From: an uncultured Candidatus Melainabacteria bacterium
GTDB lineage: Bacteria > Cyanobacteriota > Vampirovibrionia > Gastranaerophilales > Gastranaerophilaceae
Reading direction: 5' to 3'
NCBI GenBank assembly: GCA_934692485.1
Contig: CAKUTX010000007.1
Coordinates: forward strand, 1 to 64,000
Length of the DNA: 64,000 nt
Below, one piece after another: positions 15,968 through 24,656 of the stretch. The notes under the pieces are model-generated. The model did not search any database and was not told the origin of the DNA. It saw only the letters and a list, made by a program, of their open reading frames with translations. Made by a program: the position numbers and the translations under genes. Positions within the stretch are counted from its first letter, which is position 1. Each line of letters begins with the position of its first letter.

Positions 15968-17304
15968 TGGCACCACAAATGAGAATGCCTACAACTGATG
16001 ATTTGATGTCAATGTGGAATGCTTCAGGATTAAAGCAAAAAATTATTTTTACATTCCTGATGATTGCAGCATTTCGTTTTGGTGTTCAAATGCCTTTATT
16101 TGGTATTAATAACCAAATATTTTCTAACATTGCCCAAGGAAACAATATCATAGGATTTCTAGATTTGTTTTCTGGTGGTGCGTTAGGTAAAGTGTCAATA
16201 TTTGCACTAGGTATCGGACCTTATATCACTTCATCAATTATTATCCAACTTGTTTCTGTAGTTATTCCATCATTGGAAAAATTGCAGAAAGAAGAAGGTG
16301 AAGCAGGAAGAAGAAAACTGTCACAGTATACAAGAGTATTTACTGTTGTATTGGCTGTGTTTCAGTCTTTAATCTTTATGTTATATTTGCACCACTTGCC
16401 TGGAGCAGTGTTACCGAATGTTAATCCAACAATGTTCTTTGTTAGTTCTATTGTCGTATTAACAGCTGGTTCTGTTCTTGTAATGTGGATTTCTGAACTT
16501 ATAACTGAAAAAGGTATCGGGAACGGTGGTTCTTTAATCATCTTTATAGGTATCTTGTCAGGAATTCCGATTTATGCATCAAGAACTGCTCAAGTTGTAG
16601 CAAATAACTCTATGATGCAATTAGGGTTGGTAGGCTTATTAACAATATTCTTTGCAGCAATGGTTTTCATTGTAATTATGCAAGAAGCTGTTAGAAAAGT
16701 AATTATTGTTAACCCTAAAAGGCAAGTCGGAAACAAAGTTTATGGCGGTATGAATTCTTTCATTCCATTTAAACTTAATCCGGGCGGTGTAATGCCAATT
16801 ATCTTTGCTATTGCAATTTTGCTATTCCCATCAACAATATTGAGTTTGGTAGGACAAGCAAATTTCAAAAGCGAGGCTGTAAAAAATATCGTAGTGCACA
16901 TGACTCAATTCTTGAGTCCTGATGGCATACCTTATTATGTATTATATTTCTTGTTAATTTTTGCATTGACTTTCTTCTATGCATCAATTATGCCAAATAT
17001 GCAGCCAAAAGATATTGCAGATAACTTAAAAAAATACGGTTCATCAATCCCAGGGGTAAAACCTGGGCGACCAACAGCAGAAGCTTTGGATAAAATTTTG
17101 ACAAAAACAACTTTTATCGGAGCTTTAGGGCTTGGGATTATTGCACTTGTTCCATCACTTGCTAGTTATGTTACAAATATTAAAACGATACAAGGTATTG
17201 GAGCAACATCTCTAATCATCATGGTTGGTGTAGCGCTTGATTTAATTAATCAGGTTAGAACACACCTGTTGGCAAGAAATTATGAATCTTTCTTGAAAGA
17301 ATAA
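15967..17304 (+). CDS. secY: Protein translocase subunit SecY
   Basis: Channel subunit of the Sec translocon in the inner membrane; 445 aa with ten TM helices. Typical elements: MPLFGINN early, FALGIGPYITSSIIIQL for TM2, IGNGGSLIIFIGILSGIP, and the cytoplasmic loop QVGNKVYGGMNSFIPFKLNPGGVMPIIFA. Translationally coupled to rplO by a 1-nt overlap (TAATG). In many bacteria adk, map and infA follow; here a terminator ends the operon directly. Confidence 0.96.
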   Translation: MAPQMRMPTTDDLMSMWNASGLKQKIIFTFLMIAAFRFGVQMPLFGINNQIFSNIAQGNNIIGFLDLFSGGALGKVSIFALGIGPYITSSIIIQLVSVVIPSLEKLQKEEGEAGRRKLSQYTRVFTVVLAVFQSLIFMLYLHHLPGAVLPNVNPTMFFVSSIVVLTAGSVLVMWISELITEKGIGNGGSLIIFIGILSGIPIYASRTAQVVANNSMMQLGLVGLLTIFFAAMVFIVIMQEAVRKVIIVNPKRQVGNKVYGGMNSFIPFKLNPGGVMPIIFAIAILLFPSTILSLVGQANFKSEAVKNIVVHMTQFLSPDGIPYYVLYFLLIFALTFFYASIMPNMQPKDIADNLKKYGSSIPGVKPGRPTAEALDKILTKTTFIGALGLGIIALVPSLASYVTNIKTIQGIGATSLIIMVGVALDLINQVRTHLLARNYESFLKE

Positions 17305-17328
17305 AAAGCATATAACTTAGATTAAAAA

Positions 17329-17360
17329 AAATAGTCCCTAATACTTAGGGGCTATTTTTT
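17329..17360 (+). terminator. Rho-independent terminator of the ribosomal operon
   Basis: ATAGTCCCTAA / TTAGGGGCTAT stem with a 3-nt loop and a T run. Confidence 0.85.
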
Positions 17361-17456
17361 ATTGAAAAATATTTAATAGTTTGTTGAATGATTTAAGGAT
17401 AAAAAATTTGTATTATAGAAATGTAAATCCTCAACTCTTCTGATTACTCAGTATTC

Positions 17457-17488
17457 CGCTCCTCAGTATATAGAGGAGCCTTTTTTTA
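17457..17488 (+). terminator. Second rho-independent terminator, possibly of a small RNA
   Basis: GCTCCTC / GAGGAGC stem, 8-nt loop, seven T. It lies about 100 nt after the secY terminator with no gene between, so either it is a backup or it ends a short RNA starting near 17425 (TATTAT at 17412-17417 is a possible -10). The 17305-17554 gap holds nothing else that I can see. Confidence 0.7.
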
Positions 17489-17554
17489 ATAAGTTCTTGT
17501 GTATATATTTACAATATGTTATAATTTACCTATTATTAGGGAGATTATGGAAGG

Positions 17555-18652
17555 ATGAAGGTCGTGTTCACTAACAGAAATAAACAGTTAGGGTTTACAT
17601 TAGCAGAAGTTTTAATCACTCTTGGGATAATAGGTGTCGTTGCCGCAATAACAATGCCAACATTAATGTCCAATATTCAAGATAGGGTTCGAGCAAAAAG
17701 AATTGAAAATATTCATCAAAAACTAAGTAAAGTTACAGATAAAATGGCTGTACAGAGTGGTTTGACAGGGTATGGCACAACAATGGATTTTATACAAGAG
17801 ATGACAAAACATATGAAAATTACAAAAATTTGTGATAACGAACATTTAGCAGAATGTTGGCCTACTCAAAAAGTTATAATTAGTAATTCTGGAAAAACAT
17901 GGGATATTGCAGACACAAAAACAGCAAAAGAGTTATTAATACCAGCCAAAGCTCGTAAAGATTGGGATGATACTGTCGGAATAATTACGGGAGATGGCAC
18001 TGGAATGATATTAAGTTACAATAAAAATTGTTCTTTTGATGTTGACAGTACCGGCCTAAAGTACAATTCTTCCACAGGCAAATCAAATTCTCTAAATTGT
18101 TTATCAGGGATATACGACTGGAATGGTAGTAGCAAACCAAATAAGCTGGAAAAAGATGTCATCAAACTTGGAATAGCAAGCGGTTTAGGAGTTGATTGCT
18201 CTGTTGAAATTAATGGAAAATGTTATACTGCCCCTTTTTCTCCTACACCATTAACTTATGCTGAATGCGAAGAACAAAGAGGAGAGCTCGGGATAAATGC
18301 TTGCTATGGTGATGATGACTATTGGGCTGGAGCGGTATCTCAATGTGGAGGTGTCGATAAAATGCTTAGCATGGATGATTTAAGTAAATTCGCAACAGAA
18401 TTTTATAAAAACCATCCGTCAATAGGGCCAATGCAGACAATATATGATGGAATTACCTTAGACCAAAATGCGGCAAACTCTTTAGGGTTTTCGCTTAATA
18501 CCTCTGGTTCTTTCTTTGTATGGTCTGGTCAAGAAGGTCAGGGAGGACGTGCATATAGTCGTTACTTTGGCGCAACACGGACAGATGCTAACAACCTCGG
18601 ACGCTACGGAAATGGTTATGCCGGTTACGTTGCAATGTGCGTAGGGGAATAG
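17555..18652 (+). CDS. Type IV pilin-like prepilin (pseudopilin)
   Basis: Secreted prepilin of 365 aa. The leader MKVVFTNRNKQLG is cleaved after Gly13, before FTLAEVLITLGIIGVVAA, with the conserved Glu. The long C-terminal globular part is Cys-rich (about ten Cys), suggesting disulfides outside the cell. The ending GRYGNGYAGYVAMCVGE resembles other members of this lineage's pseudopilins. AGGGAG is upstream; a three-codon mini-ORF (ATG 17547, GAA, GGA, TGA) overlaps the start. Confidence 0.87.
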   Translation: MKVVFTNRNKQLGFTLAEVLITLGIIGVVAAITMPTLMSNIQDRVRAKRIENIHQKLSKVTDKMAVQSGLTGYGTTMDFIQEMTKHMKITKICDNEHLAECWPTQKVIISNSGKTWDIADTKTAKELLIPAKARKDWDDTVGIITGDGTGMILSYNKNCSFDVDSTGLKYNSSTGKSNSLNCLSGIYDWNGSSKPNKLEKDVIKLGIASGLGVDCSVEINGKCYTAPFSPTPLTYAECEEQRGELGINACYGDDDYWAGAVSQCGGVDKMLSMDDLSKFATEFYKNHPSIGPMQTIYDGITLDQNAANSLGFSLNTSGSFFVWSGQEGQGGRAYSRYFGATRTDANNLGRYGNGYAGYVAMCVGE

Positions 18653-18737
18653 AATTATTATATAAATACTGAATTTACTTAACATATCGACAAAAGCTTA
18701 ATATTAGTGTAGAATAATACTAAGAAATGAGGATATT

Positions 18738-19328
18738 ATGAGAGAATTAATTGAAAAAAATAAAAAAATCATAGTTGTTCCATCTGATTTTAAATGTGCT
18801 AATAAAGGGACTATTACTGATGTTGAACCAAGATATTTTACAGTAGAATTTGACTATGAATTGCAAGGGTTTTTGAAACATAATTATTGCGAATTCTATA
18901 CGCAAACAAATCATGGAACTCTATATTTTGACTCTTATCCAGAAACCATAGAAGGGAAACGTATTAAGTTCGCAACACCTGCAAAACATAGATTTCTACA
19001 AAGACGTCAATATACTCGTATAAAATATATGCACGACTTGGATTTGAATACAGCTGCAGAAAATAAAAAAATTACAACTCTTGATATTTCGGCAGGCGGT
19101 ATGAAGTTTAGAACAAACGATAATATTAATATTGAACTAAATTATACAATTACGTTGCCATTGTCTGAAAAACAGTCTATAACCTGCAATTTTAGCCCGA
19201 TAAGAATTGAAAAAAATGAAAATGGTGGTTATACAGTGTCAGGACGTTTTGAATATCAAAACAACATTGACAAAATGACAATTACTCAATACTGTACAAA
19301 AAGAAGTATTGAAATAAAAAATAAATAG
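18738..19328 (+). CDS. PilZ-domain protein (c-di-GMP binding, YcgR-like layout)
   Basis: A 196-aa predicted c-di-GMP effector. The N-terminal beta domain (residues 1-85) is YcgR-like. The PilZ signature follows: QRRQYTRIKY (RxxxR-type, about 92-101) and, 20+ residues on, DISAGGMKFR (the D/N-x-S-x-x-G motif, about 114-123). AAATGAGGA precedes the ATG. It lies next to a prepilin gene, which hints at pilus or motility control, but no cyclase for c-di-GMP is in the window. Confidence 0.82.
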   Translation: MRELIEKNKKIIVVPSDFKCANKGTITDVEPRYFTVEFDYELQGFLKHNYCEFYTQTNHGTLYFDSYPETIEGKRIKFATPAKHRFLQRRQYTRIKYMHDLDLNTAAENKKITTLDISAGGMKFRTNDNINIELNYTITLPLSEKQSITCNFSPIRIEKNENGGYTVSGRFEYQNNIDKMTITQYCTKRSIEIKNK

Positions 19329-19342
19329 GCATACCGTTAATT

Positions 19343-20371
19343 ATGAGCCTTATAGAATTATTGAGAAAACAAAATAGAAAATACCTGTTTACAACTCCGT
19401 CACACGAGCAAAGATTTTTTATTTTTAACAAATTTCGCAATTTTTATAAATATGATATATCTGAAACAGATGCTCAAGACCCTCAAACAGCTCTTTTGCT
19501 AGCGCAAGAACGTGCAACAAAAATTTATAATACCAATCATACCTATTTTTTAACAAACGGCTCTACAAGCGGAATAATCGCGGCTGTTTTATCTTGCACG
19601 CAAAAAGGAGATAGAGTTCTAATTTGGAAAAATTCTCATCCTTCACATCTAAATGCTGTAAAACTAGCCGGTTGTGAACCTGTTTTTTATGATTTGCCGG
19701 AAATTAAAGATTGGGGAATTCCTGACAAAGTCGCTCCGGATGTAATCGATATAAAAGGAGTAAAAGCTGTTATTGTTACTTCTCCAAGCTATGAAGGAAT
19801 TGTTTCTGATATAGAAAAATTAAAAGCTGTTTGCGCTAGCAATGGAGCATACTTAATTGTTGATGAAGCTCACGGTGCGCTTTATCCGTTTTCAGATAAA
19901 CTTCCGCAAAGTGCTATAAATATTGCCGATTTTACTATTCAATCGTTACATAAAACAGCTGGCGGACTAAATCCGACCGCATTGTTACATGTTAATTGCG
20001 ATATTGATGCATCTAATGCTTTATCAATGATTAACACAACTTCACCGTCTTATCCTATTTTAGCATCTATTGAGGCTAATATTAATTTCTTGAATTCTAA
20101 AAAAGGACAGAAAAAATTAAATAATTTAATCGAAAATATTATAGAACTTAGGAATTCAGTAACAAATGTCGAATTCGGCGGAGATGACATAACAAAAATA
20201 TTAATAAAAAAATCAGGCTTGACAGGTTTTGAATTATCAGAAAAATTATATGATAATTTTAATATTGAAGATGAAAAAACAAACTCGATTTCAACGATGC
20301 TACTGTGTGGAATTGGAACAGATAAAACGAAATTGGAACATTTAAAACGGGCACTACAGAAAATCTGTTAA
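19343..20371 (+). CDS. Orn/Lys/Arg decarboxylase-family PLP enzyme, short form
   Basis: A fold-type I PLP enzyme of 342 aa. NGSTSGIIAAVLS binds the cofactor phosphate, VDEAHGALYPF holds the PLP-nitrogen Asp, and TIQSLHKTAGGLNPTALLH carries the Schiff-base Lys in the SxHKT context of Orn/Lys/Arg decarboxylases. It is clearly shorter than classical enzymes (about 480 aa or more), lacking most of the C-terminal domain; the last ~80 residues are a reduced version. It starts 14 nt after the PilZ gene and is probably cotranscribed with it. Polyamine synthesis is a guess. Confidence 0.78.
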   Translation: MSLIELLRKQNRKYLFTTPSHEQRFFIFNKFRNFYKYDISETDAQDPQTALLLAQERATKIYNTNHTYFLTNGSTSGIIAAVLSCTQKGDRVLIWKNSHPSHLNAVKLAGCEPVFYDLPEIKDWGIPDKVAPDVIDIKGVKAVIVTSPSYEGIVSDIEKLKAVCASNGAYLIVDEAHGALYPFSDKLPQSAINIADFTIQSLHKTAGGLNPTALLHVNCDIDASNALSMINTTSPSYPILASIEANINFLNSKKGQKKLNNLIENIIELRNSVTNVEFGGDDITKILIKKSGLTGFELSEKLYDNFNIEDEKTNSISTMLLCGIGTDKTKLEHLKRALQKIC

Positions 20372-20398
20372 CATTTTGTAATATTTTAGTTAATTAAT

Positions 20399-20426
20399 TA
20401 AAGATTTTGAAGAATAAAGCCGATAT
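20399..20426 (+). promoter_or_regulatory. Sigma-28 (FliA)-like promoter
   Basis: TAAAGATT (20399-20406), 12 nt, GCCGATAT (20419-20426). The sigma-28 consensus is TAAAGTTT-N11-GCCGATAA, so there are two mismatches and one extra spacer base. It lies 45 nt before the 20472 start codon. Confidence 0.5.
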
Positions 20427-20471
20427 ACCATAATGAAAGTTACTAAGGAAAACGAAAGGTAAACGTCAATT

Positions 20472-22583
20472 ATGGGAATGGCGGCAGGACAAGCTAGATT
20501 ATTATCAATCACATCTCGTCTTTCTGATAACGAGCTAAGAGCTCAGATTATCAATAATGACAAGATGCGTCTTGCAACACAAAGCTCACGTGTTAGTGAA
20601 GCTTATACTACCGCTTTGAATGAAGCTCAATACATGTTTACCAACTACGACAAAGAGAATAATGCAACTTACCAACAGCTTACATTCAATTCTTTGACAG
20701 GGTATAACCAATACAATAACCAATACGCTTTAACAAACGCATCTGGTCAAGTTCTCGTGTCAGAAAAAGATGCTACAAACTTTAAAAATTCTGACGGAGA
20801 TTTGAATACTTTCTTAGCTAATTATGGATTAGCTCAAACAACTACATATTTTGATGAATTGTCTAACAAATATGGTTCAGATGCCGAAATTCAATATATG
20901 ACTGGAAATCTAAATGCTGATGGAACTGCTATTTATGCTTCAAGTGGCTATACTGCAAAAGAATTAGAAGGAATTTTCTCAACTTATGATGTTGTAAAAG
21001 CTAGTGATAACTACAAGAATTTTACACAATATTTCTCTGAATTTTCAAACTCATATGACCAATGGTTATCAGCTATTGGCGAAAAAATGAAAACAACTTT
21101 GAATGATACTGTAATTACAGGAAGTACTAAATTTTCTGATTTTGTAAAACAAGCTAACGAATCAGACAATATTGATACATTAAAAGGTTATTTAGATAAC
21201 TTAAGTAATTATTTAGGTGGAGATTTTCAAAAATATAAATATACTGATGCTACAACAGTTGACTCTAATGGATATAAAAAAGATATTGATGATTATGTTA
21301 ATCTTGAAAAAGAAAACAATAATAACGCCAAAGAAGGTATAACTGAATACAATATAACAGATGGTTATAAATTCTCATTAGATGGAAATATCGGAACAAA
21401 AGCCGGAGATACTACTTCTATTGTATTTTCAAAATTAGCTGATAATTCAAATTCTACAACAGAGAATTCTGAAGATTCAAAATTATACAAAATTAGCAAA
21501 GAAATACAAAGCGTAGATACTAATGGAAATATTACTTATAAAGACGGTTACTCTGTCTATGTTTTAGGCGATCCGGTTGAGGGCAAAGAAACTTGGGTGA
21601 AATTAGGTAGTTCAGACGATAATAATGATAAATTTTCATACAAAGAAGACGAAGAAGACAAAGAAGACTCAAATTTAACAATTCCTATAAGTAAACTGTT
21701 CGCAGGTCACAAAACTGATGGAACTACAAATCTTGATGCAATCAACAAAGATGAAAATACTACTGTTACATATCAAACAGAAGTAACTCCTGAGGATTTA
21801 AAAGCAAGAATAAAAAGTTGTGTTAATTCTATTTCTTACGCAATTTATTCATATTGGAATCCATTAGATGAAACTTTTGCAAATAATGAAAAAAAAGATG
21901 ATTGTGCAAAAAAAGCAGAAAACCTTTGCACATATCTTGGAATTAGTGGCAATTACGCAACTGATTCTTCAAAGTGGAGCGAACTTTGTGATCAAAATCA
22001 AATCAAAAAAATAATTGAAACAAATGGTTCTGACAAGCCTGTAAAAGACGATAAAACAGGAATTACTTCTATTACAAAATCTGATTTTAACAAAATATAC
22101 GAAGTAATAATATTGGACAAAGTAATGGATACATTCGGAGAACCAAAAGTAGCTTGGATTGATAAAATGAATAAAAATGAAAACGGCGAAGCAAAAGCTC
22201 AATGGTACACAAATTTATTCACAAAAATGCAATCTTGTGGTTACAAAGCTTTGCAAAATGGCTTAGCTGCAAGCCCTGAATGGATTAAATTCGCATTTGA
22301 AAGCGGCCTAGTAACTATGGAACAAATTGATTCTACAAATACATGGAAATCAACTTCATACACTAGCTGCAGCGATATTACAGAACAAACAAATAATAAC
22401 GCCATTACAATTGCAGAAGCAGAATACAACACAGCAATGAATAAAATTGAAAACAAAGATAAAATGTATGATTTAGAGTTGAAAAACATCGATACAGAGC
22501 ACAATTCATTGCAAACTGAATATGAATCTATTAAAAATGCAGTTGATAAAAATATTGAAAGAACTTTCAAAATGTACAGTTAA
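20472..22583 (+). CDS. Large hypothetical protein with flagellar hook/T3-like N-terminal helix
   Basis: A 703-aa protein without a signal peptide. The N-terminus (MGMAAGQARLLSITSRLSDN, then helical to about residue 55) resembles the amphipathic N-terminal helices of axial flagellar or type III-exported proteins. The middle is Asn/Asp/Ser-rich and acidic. The C-terminus is a long coiled helix (about 630-703). The N- and C-terminal helices would pack together as in rod/hook proteins; this is structural inference only. A paralog's C-terminus is at 1-117. GAAAGG lies 13 nt upstream, and a sigma-28-like promoter precedes it. Confidence 0.8.
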   Translation: MGMAAGQARLLSITSRLSDNELRAQIINNDKMRLATQSSRVSEAYTTALNEAQYMFTNYDKENNATYQQLTFNSLTGYNQYNNQYALTNASGQVLVSEKDATNFKNSDGDLNTFLANYGLAQTTTYFDELSNKYGSDAEIQYMTGNLNADGTAIYASSGYTAKELEGIFSTYDVVKASDNYKNFTQYFSEFSNSYDQWLSAIGEKMKTTLNDTVITGSTKFSDFVKQANESDNIDTLKGYLDNLSNYLGGDFQKYKYTDATTVDSNGYKKDIDDYVNLEKENNNNAKEGITEYNITDGYKFSLDGNIGTKAGDTTSIVFSKLADNSNSTTENSEDSKLYKISKEIQSVDTNGNITYKDGYSVYVLGDPVEGKETWVKLGSSDDNNDKFSYKEDEEDKEDSNLTIPISKLFAGHKTDGTTNLDAINKDENTTVTYQTEVTPEDLKARIKSCVNSISYAIYSYWNPLDETFANNEKKDDCAKKAENLCTYLGISGNYATDSSKWSELCDQNQIKKIIETNGSDKPVKDDKTGITSITKSDFNKIYEVIILDKVMDTFGEPKVAWIDKMNKNENGEAKAQWYTNLFTKMQSCGYKALQNGLAASPEWIKFAFESGLVTMEQIDSTNTWKSTSYTSCSDITEQTNNNAITIAEAEYNTAMNKIENKDKMYDLELKNIDTEHNSLQTEYESIKNAVDKNIERTFKMYS

Positions 22584-22631
22584 ACCTTTTTATTTATATT
22601 TATATTTATTTTTCCCCTACACACTTTTTAC

Positions 22632-22656
22632 AGCAGAACTTAGTTCTGCTTTTTTA
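22632..22656 (+). terminator. Rho-independent terminator
   Basis: AGCAGAAC / GTTCTGCT, 3-nt loop, T run. It ends the 20472 gene. Confidence 0.85.
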
Positions 22657-22664
22657 TTATCTTA

Positions 22665-22734
22665 AATCTTTATACGATATAAAGATTATGTAAGGAAATC
22701 AATGTTTGGCTATTTTTTAGTTTATAATCATAAT
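22665..22734 (+). promoter_or_regulatory. Palindrome and promoter upstream of the HEAT-like gene
   Basis: AATCTTTATA-CGA-TATAAAGATT (22665-22687) is a perfect 10-bp inverted repeat and may be an operator. It is followed by TTGGCT (22706-22711), 17 nt and CATAAT (22729-22734). Confidence 0.45.
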
Positions 22735-22762
22735 ATAGATAAGATAAATGGAGATAATTATA

Positions 22763-23047
22763 ATGGAAACAGTTAATGAAATTCTTTCAAAATTAGAAAA
22801 TGCAGACAACGTTACAAAAAATAAACTTGAAAATGAATTGGTAAATATCGGAACATCTGCACTTCCTCAATTGGTTGACGAGTTACAGGTTGTTAAAGGT
22901 ATCAAAAGAGGCGTTGTTGCTATGACTTTGATTAGAATTGGTGATGCTTCTGTTAAATATTTAAAAGAAGCTGCTAAAGATAACAAAGATTTTGAATGGG
23001 TTGCAGAATATTTAATTAGAGAAATTAAAGGTTCTATGGCTGCTTAA
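22763..23047 (+). CDS. Small HEAT-repeat-like protein
   Basis: A 94-aa alpha-helical protein. The pattern ENELVNIGTSALPQLVDELQ followed by KRGVVAMTLIRIGDASVKYLKEAAKD resembles two HEAT helices. ATG 22748 is in frame, but GGAG (22750-22753) lies inside that extension and serves ATG 22763. Function is unknown; HEAT repeats usually bind proteins. Confidence 0.75.
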   Translation: METVNEILSKLENADNVTKNKLENELVNIGTSALPQLVDELQVVKGIKRGVVAMTLIRIGDASVKYLKEAAKDNKDFEWVAEYLIREIKGSMAA

Positions 23048-23071
23048 GTTTTTATAATAAAATTATTTTTT

Positions 23072-23110
23072 AACAAACAGGTGTCTTTTAATTAAGGCAT
23101 CTGTTTGTTT
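23072..23110 (+). terminator. Rho-independent terminator
   Basis: AACAAACAG / CTGTTTGTT outer stem with inner GTGTC/GGCAT pairing and a T-rich tail, directly upstream of the next gene's -10 box. Confidence 0.7.
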
Positions 23111-23111
23111 A

Positions 23112-23120
23112 TGGTATATT
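23112..23120 (+). promoter_or_regulatory. Extended -10 box of a leaderless gene (TGG-TATATT)
   Basis: TG-N-TATATT (23112-23120) lies exactly 6 nt before ATG 23127. No ribosome-binding site. Confidence 0.55.
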
Positions 23121-23126
23121 TGTTTT

Positions 23127-24638
23127 ATGGGGAAAAAGATTTTATTATTTTATATAACATTATTTTTGTTAATACTTGCATTTTCAACAACTGCAACTCA
23201 TTTTGATTTTGACCTGTGGGCAAGATTAATTGCTGGCATGGGGTTTGTAGACGGCGGACATGTTCTGACGTCTGACTTTTTATCATACACTCCTGTGCAC
23301 ACTTGGTGGGATCATGAATGGGGCGCTGGTGTCGTTTTTTATTTCTTTTTAAAACATTTTGGTGCATATAGCTTAATTATTTTGCAAGCATTAATGACAT
23401 TTGGAATATTTTTTACAGCATCAAGAGTTGTAAAACTAAGAAATCCAAATATATCATCATATAATATTCTATATTATTTCTTTGCCCTTATGGCTGTAAT
23501 GGAGAACTTTAACCACCCGATAAGATGTCACATGTTTAGTTTTTTATTCTTCACAACATTCATTTTAATTCTGGAAAAAGTTCGACGCGGGCATGACAAA
23601 CTTTTATTAATAATTCCACTTTTAATCGTGTTATGGAACAATATTCACGGGGGTGTAGTTTCAGGACTCGGGCTGTTAGCAATGTATGGTGTTGGAGAAT
23701 TCTTAAATAAAAAAAGCAGTTTAAAATACTTCATAACACTTTTAATATCAACTCCACTGCTACTTATTAATCCTTGGGGTATTTCTTACGTAAAATTTTT
23801 GCTAATGGCAAACACAATGAAAAGGCCGTATATTATTGAATGGTGGGGATTATTTTCAAAATTCTATCTGCTTAAGCAAATTAAATTCAAATTATTTATG
23901 TTTGTAATGATAATTACAGAACTTATTTATTCAATAAAACTTATTAAAAATAAAAAATTAAAAAATTGGTATAGCAATATAGATAAAGTAAAATACATTA
24001 TACTTTTATCAACATTATACTTGGCAATTAGCCACGTAAAACTTTTGCCATTCTTTGCAATATCCGCTTTATGCTTTGTCTACGAGGATTTTTATAAATT
24101 GGTTGAAAATATTAAACTTCCACATTGGAAAGACAGAGCTGTGTATATAATGTTATTATTCTTATCAATTTTTACACTTTCTGCAAAAAACTTTTCAATT
24201 CCTATAGGAATGGATATTTATCCAGTTAAAGAAATTGAATTTATTAAACAAAACAATATTGAAGGAAATCTTTTAATAAACTTTGGATATGGAAGCTATG
24301 CCGCATATAAACTTTATCCGCAAAATAAAATTTATATGGACGGTCGTTATGAAGAAGTGTATTATGACTACATGGTTCCAATGTTAAAAGAGTTCATGCT
24401 CGCCTATCCTCATTGGAAAGAATTGATTACGCATTTCAGACCGGATGTAATGGTTTTAGAAAAAAAATACCCAATTTATAATACATTAAAAAACGAAAAA
24501 CAGTGGGTTGCAATATATGAAGGTAACGTTTTTGGGGTATTTGTTCCTATTGAAAAAGAAAAACAAAGTTATAAAAAACCAACTAGTAACATGGAATATT
24601 ATAAAAATACACTATTTACTACAGACATAAAATTTTAA
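23127..24638 (+). CDS. Multi-pass membrane protein, GT-C glycosyltransferase-like
   Basis: A 503-aa integral membrane protein with about 9-10 hydrophobic segments. The early loop FDFDLWARLIAGMGFVDGGHV, then FLSYTPVHTWWDHEWGAG, is the conserved DF/W...HEW pattern of a GT-C-like family; the acidic residues would be catalytic. After the last TM (about 360) there is a soluble domain with GNLLINFGYGSYAAYKLYP and IYMDGRYEEVY, also typical of that family. It probably transfers sugar from a polyprenyl carrier; substrate unknown. The gene is likely leaderless. Confidence 0.72.
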   Translation: MGKKILLFYITLFLLILAFSTTATHFDFDLWARLIAGMGFVDGGHVLTSDFLSYTPVHTWWDHEWGAGVVFYFFLKHFGAYSLIILQALMTFGIFFTASRVVKLRNPNISSYNILYYFFALMAVMENFNHPIRCHMFSFLFFTTFILILEKVRRGHDKLLLIIPLLIVLWNNIHGGVVSGLGLLAMYGVGEFLNKKSSLKYFITLLISTPLLLINPWGISYVKFLLMANTMKRPYIIEWWGLFSKFYLLKQIKFKLFMFVMIITELIYSIKLIKNKKLKNWYSNIDKVKYIILLSTLYLAISHVKLLPFFAISALCFVYEDFYKLVENIKLPHWKDRAVYIMLLFLSIFTLSAKNFSIPIGMDIYPVKEIEFIKQNNIEGNLLINFGYGSYAAYKLYPQNKIYMDGRYEEVYYDYMVPMLKEFMLAYPHWKELITHFRPDVMVLEKKYPIYNTLKNEKQWVAIYEGNVFGVFVPIEKEKQSYKKPTSNMEYYKNTLFTTDIKF

Positions 24639-24644
24639 ATGTAG

Positions 24645-24650
24645 TATAAT
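24645..24650 (+). promoter_or_regulatory. -10 box of a leaderless gene (TATAAT)
   Basis: TATAAT lies exactly 6 nt before ATG 24657. A CAGACA at 24622-24627 is 17 nt further upstream. No ribosome-binding site. Confidence 0.65.
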
Positions 24651-24656
24651 AAGTTT

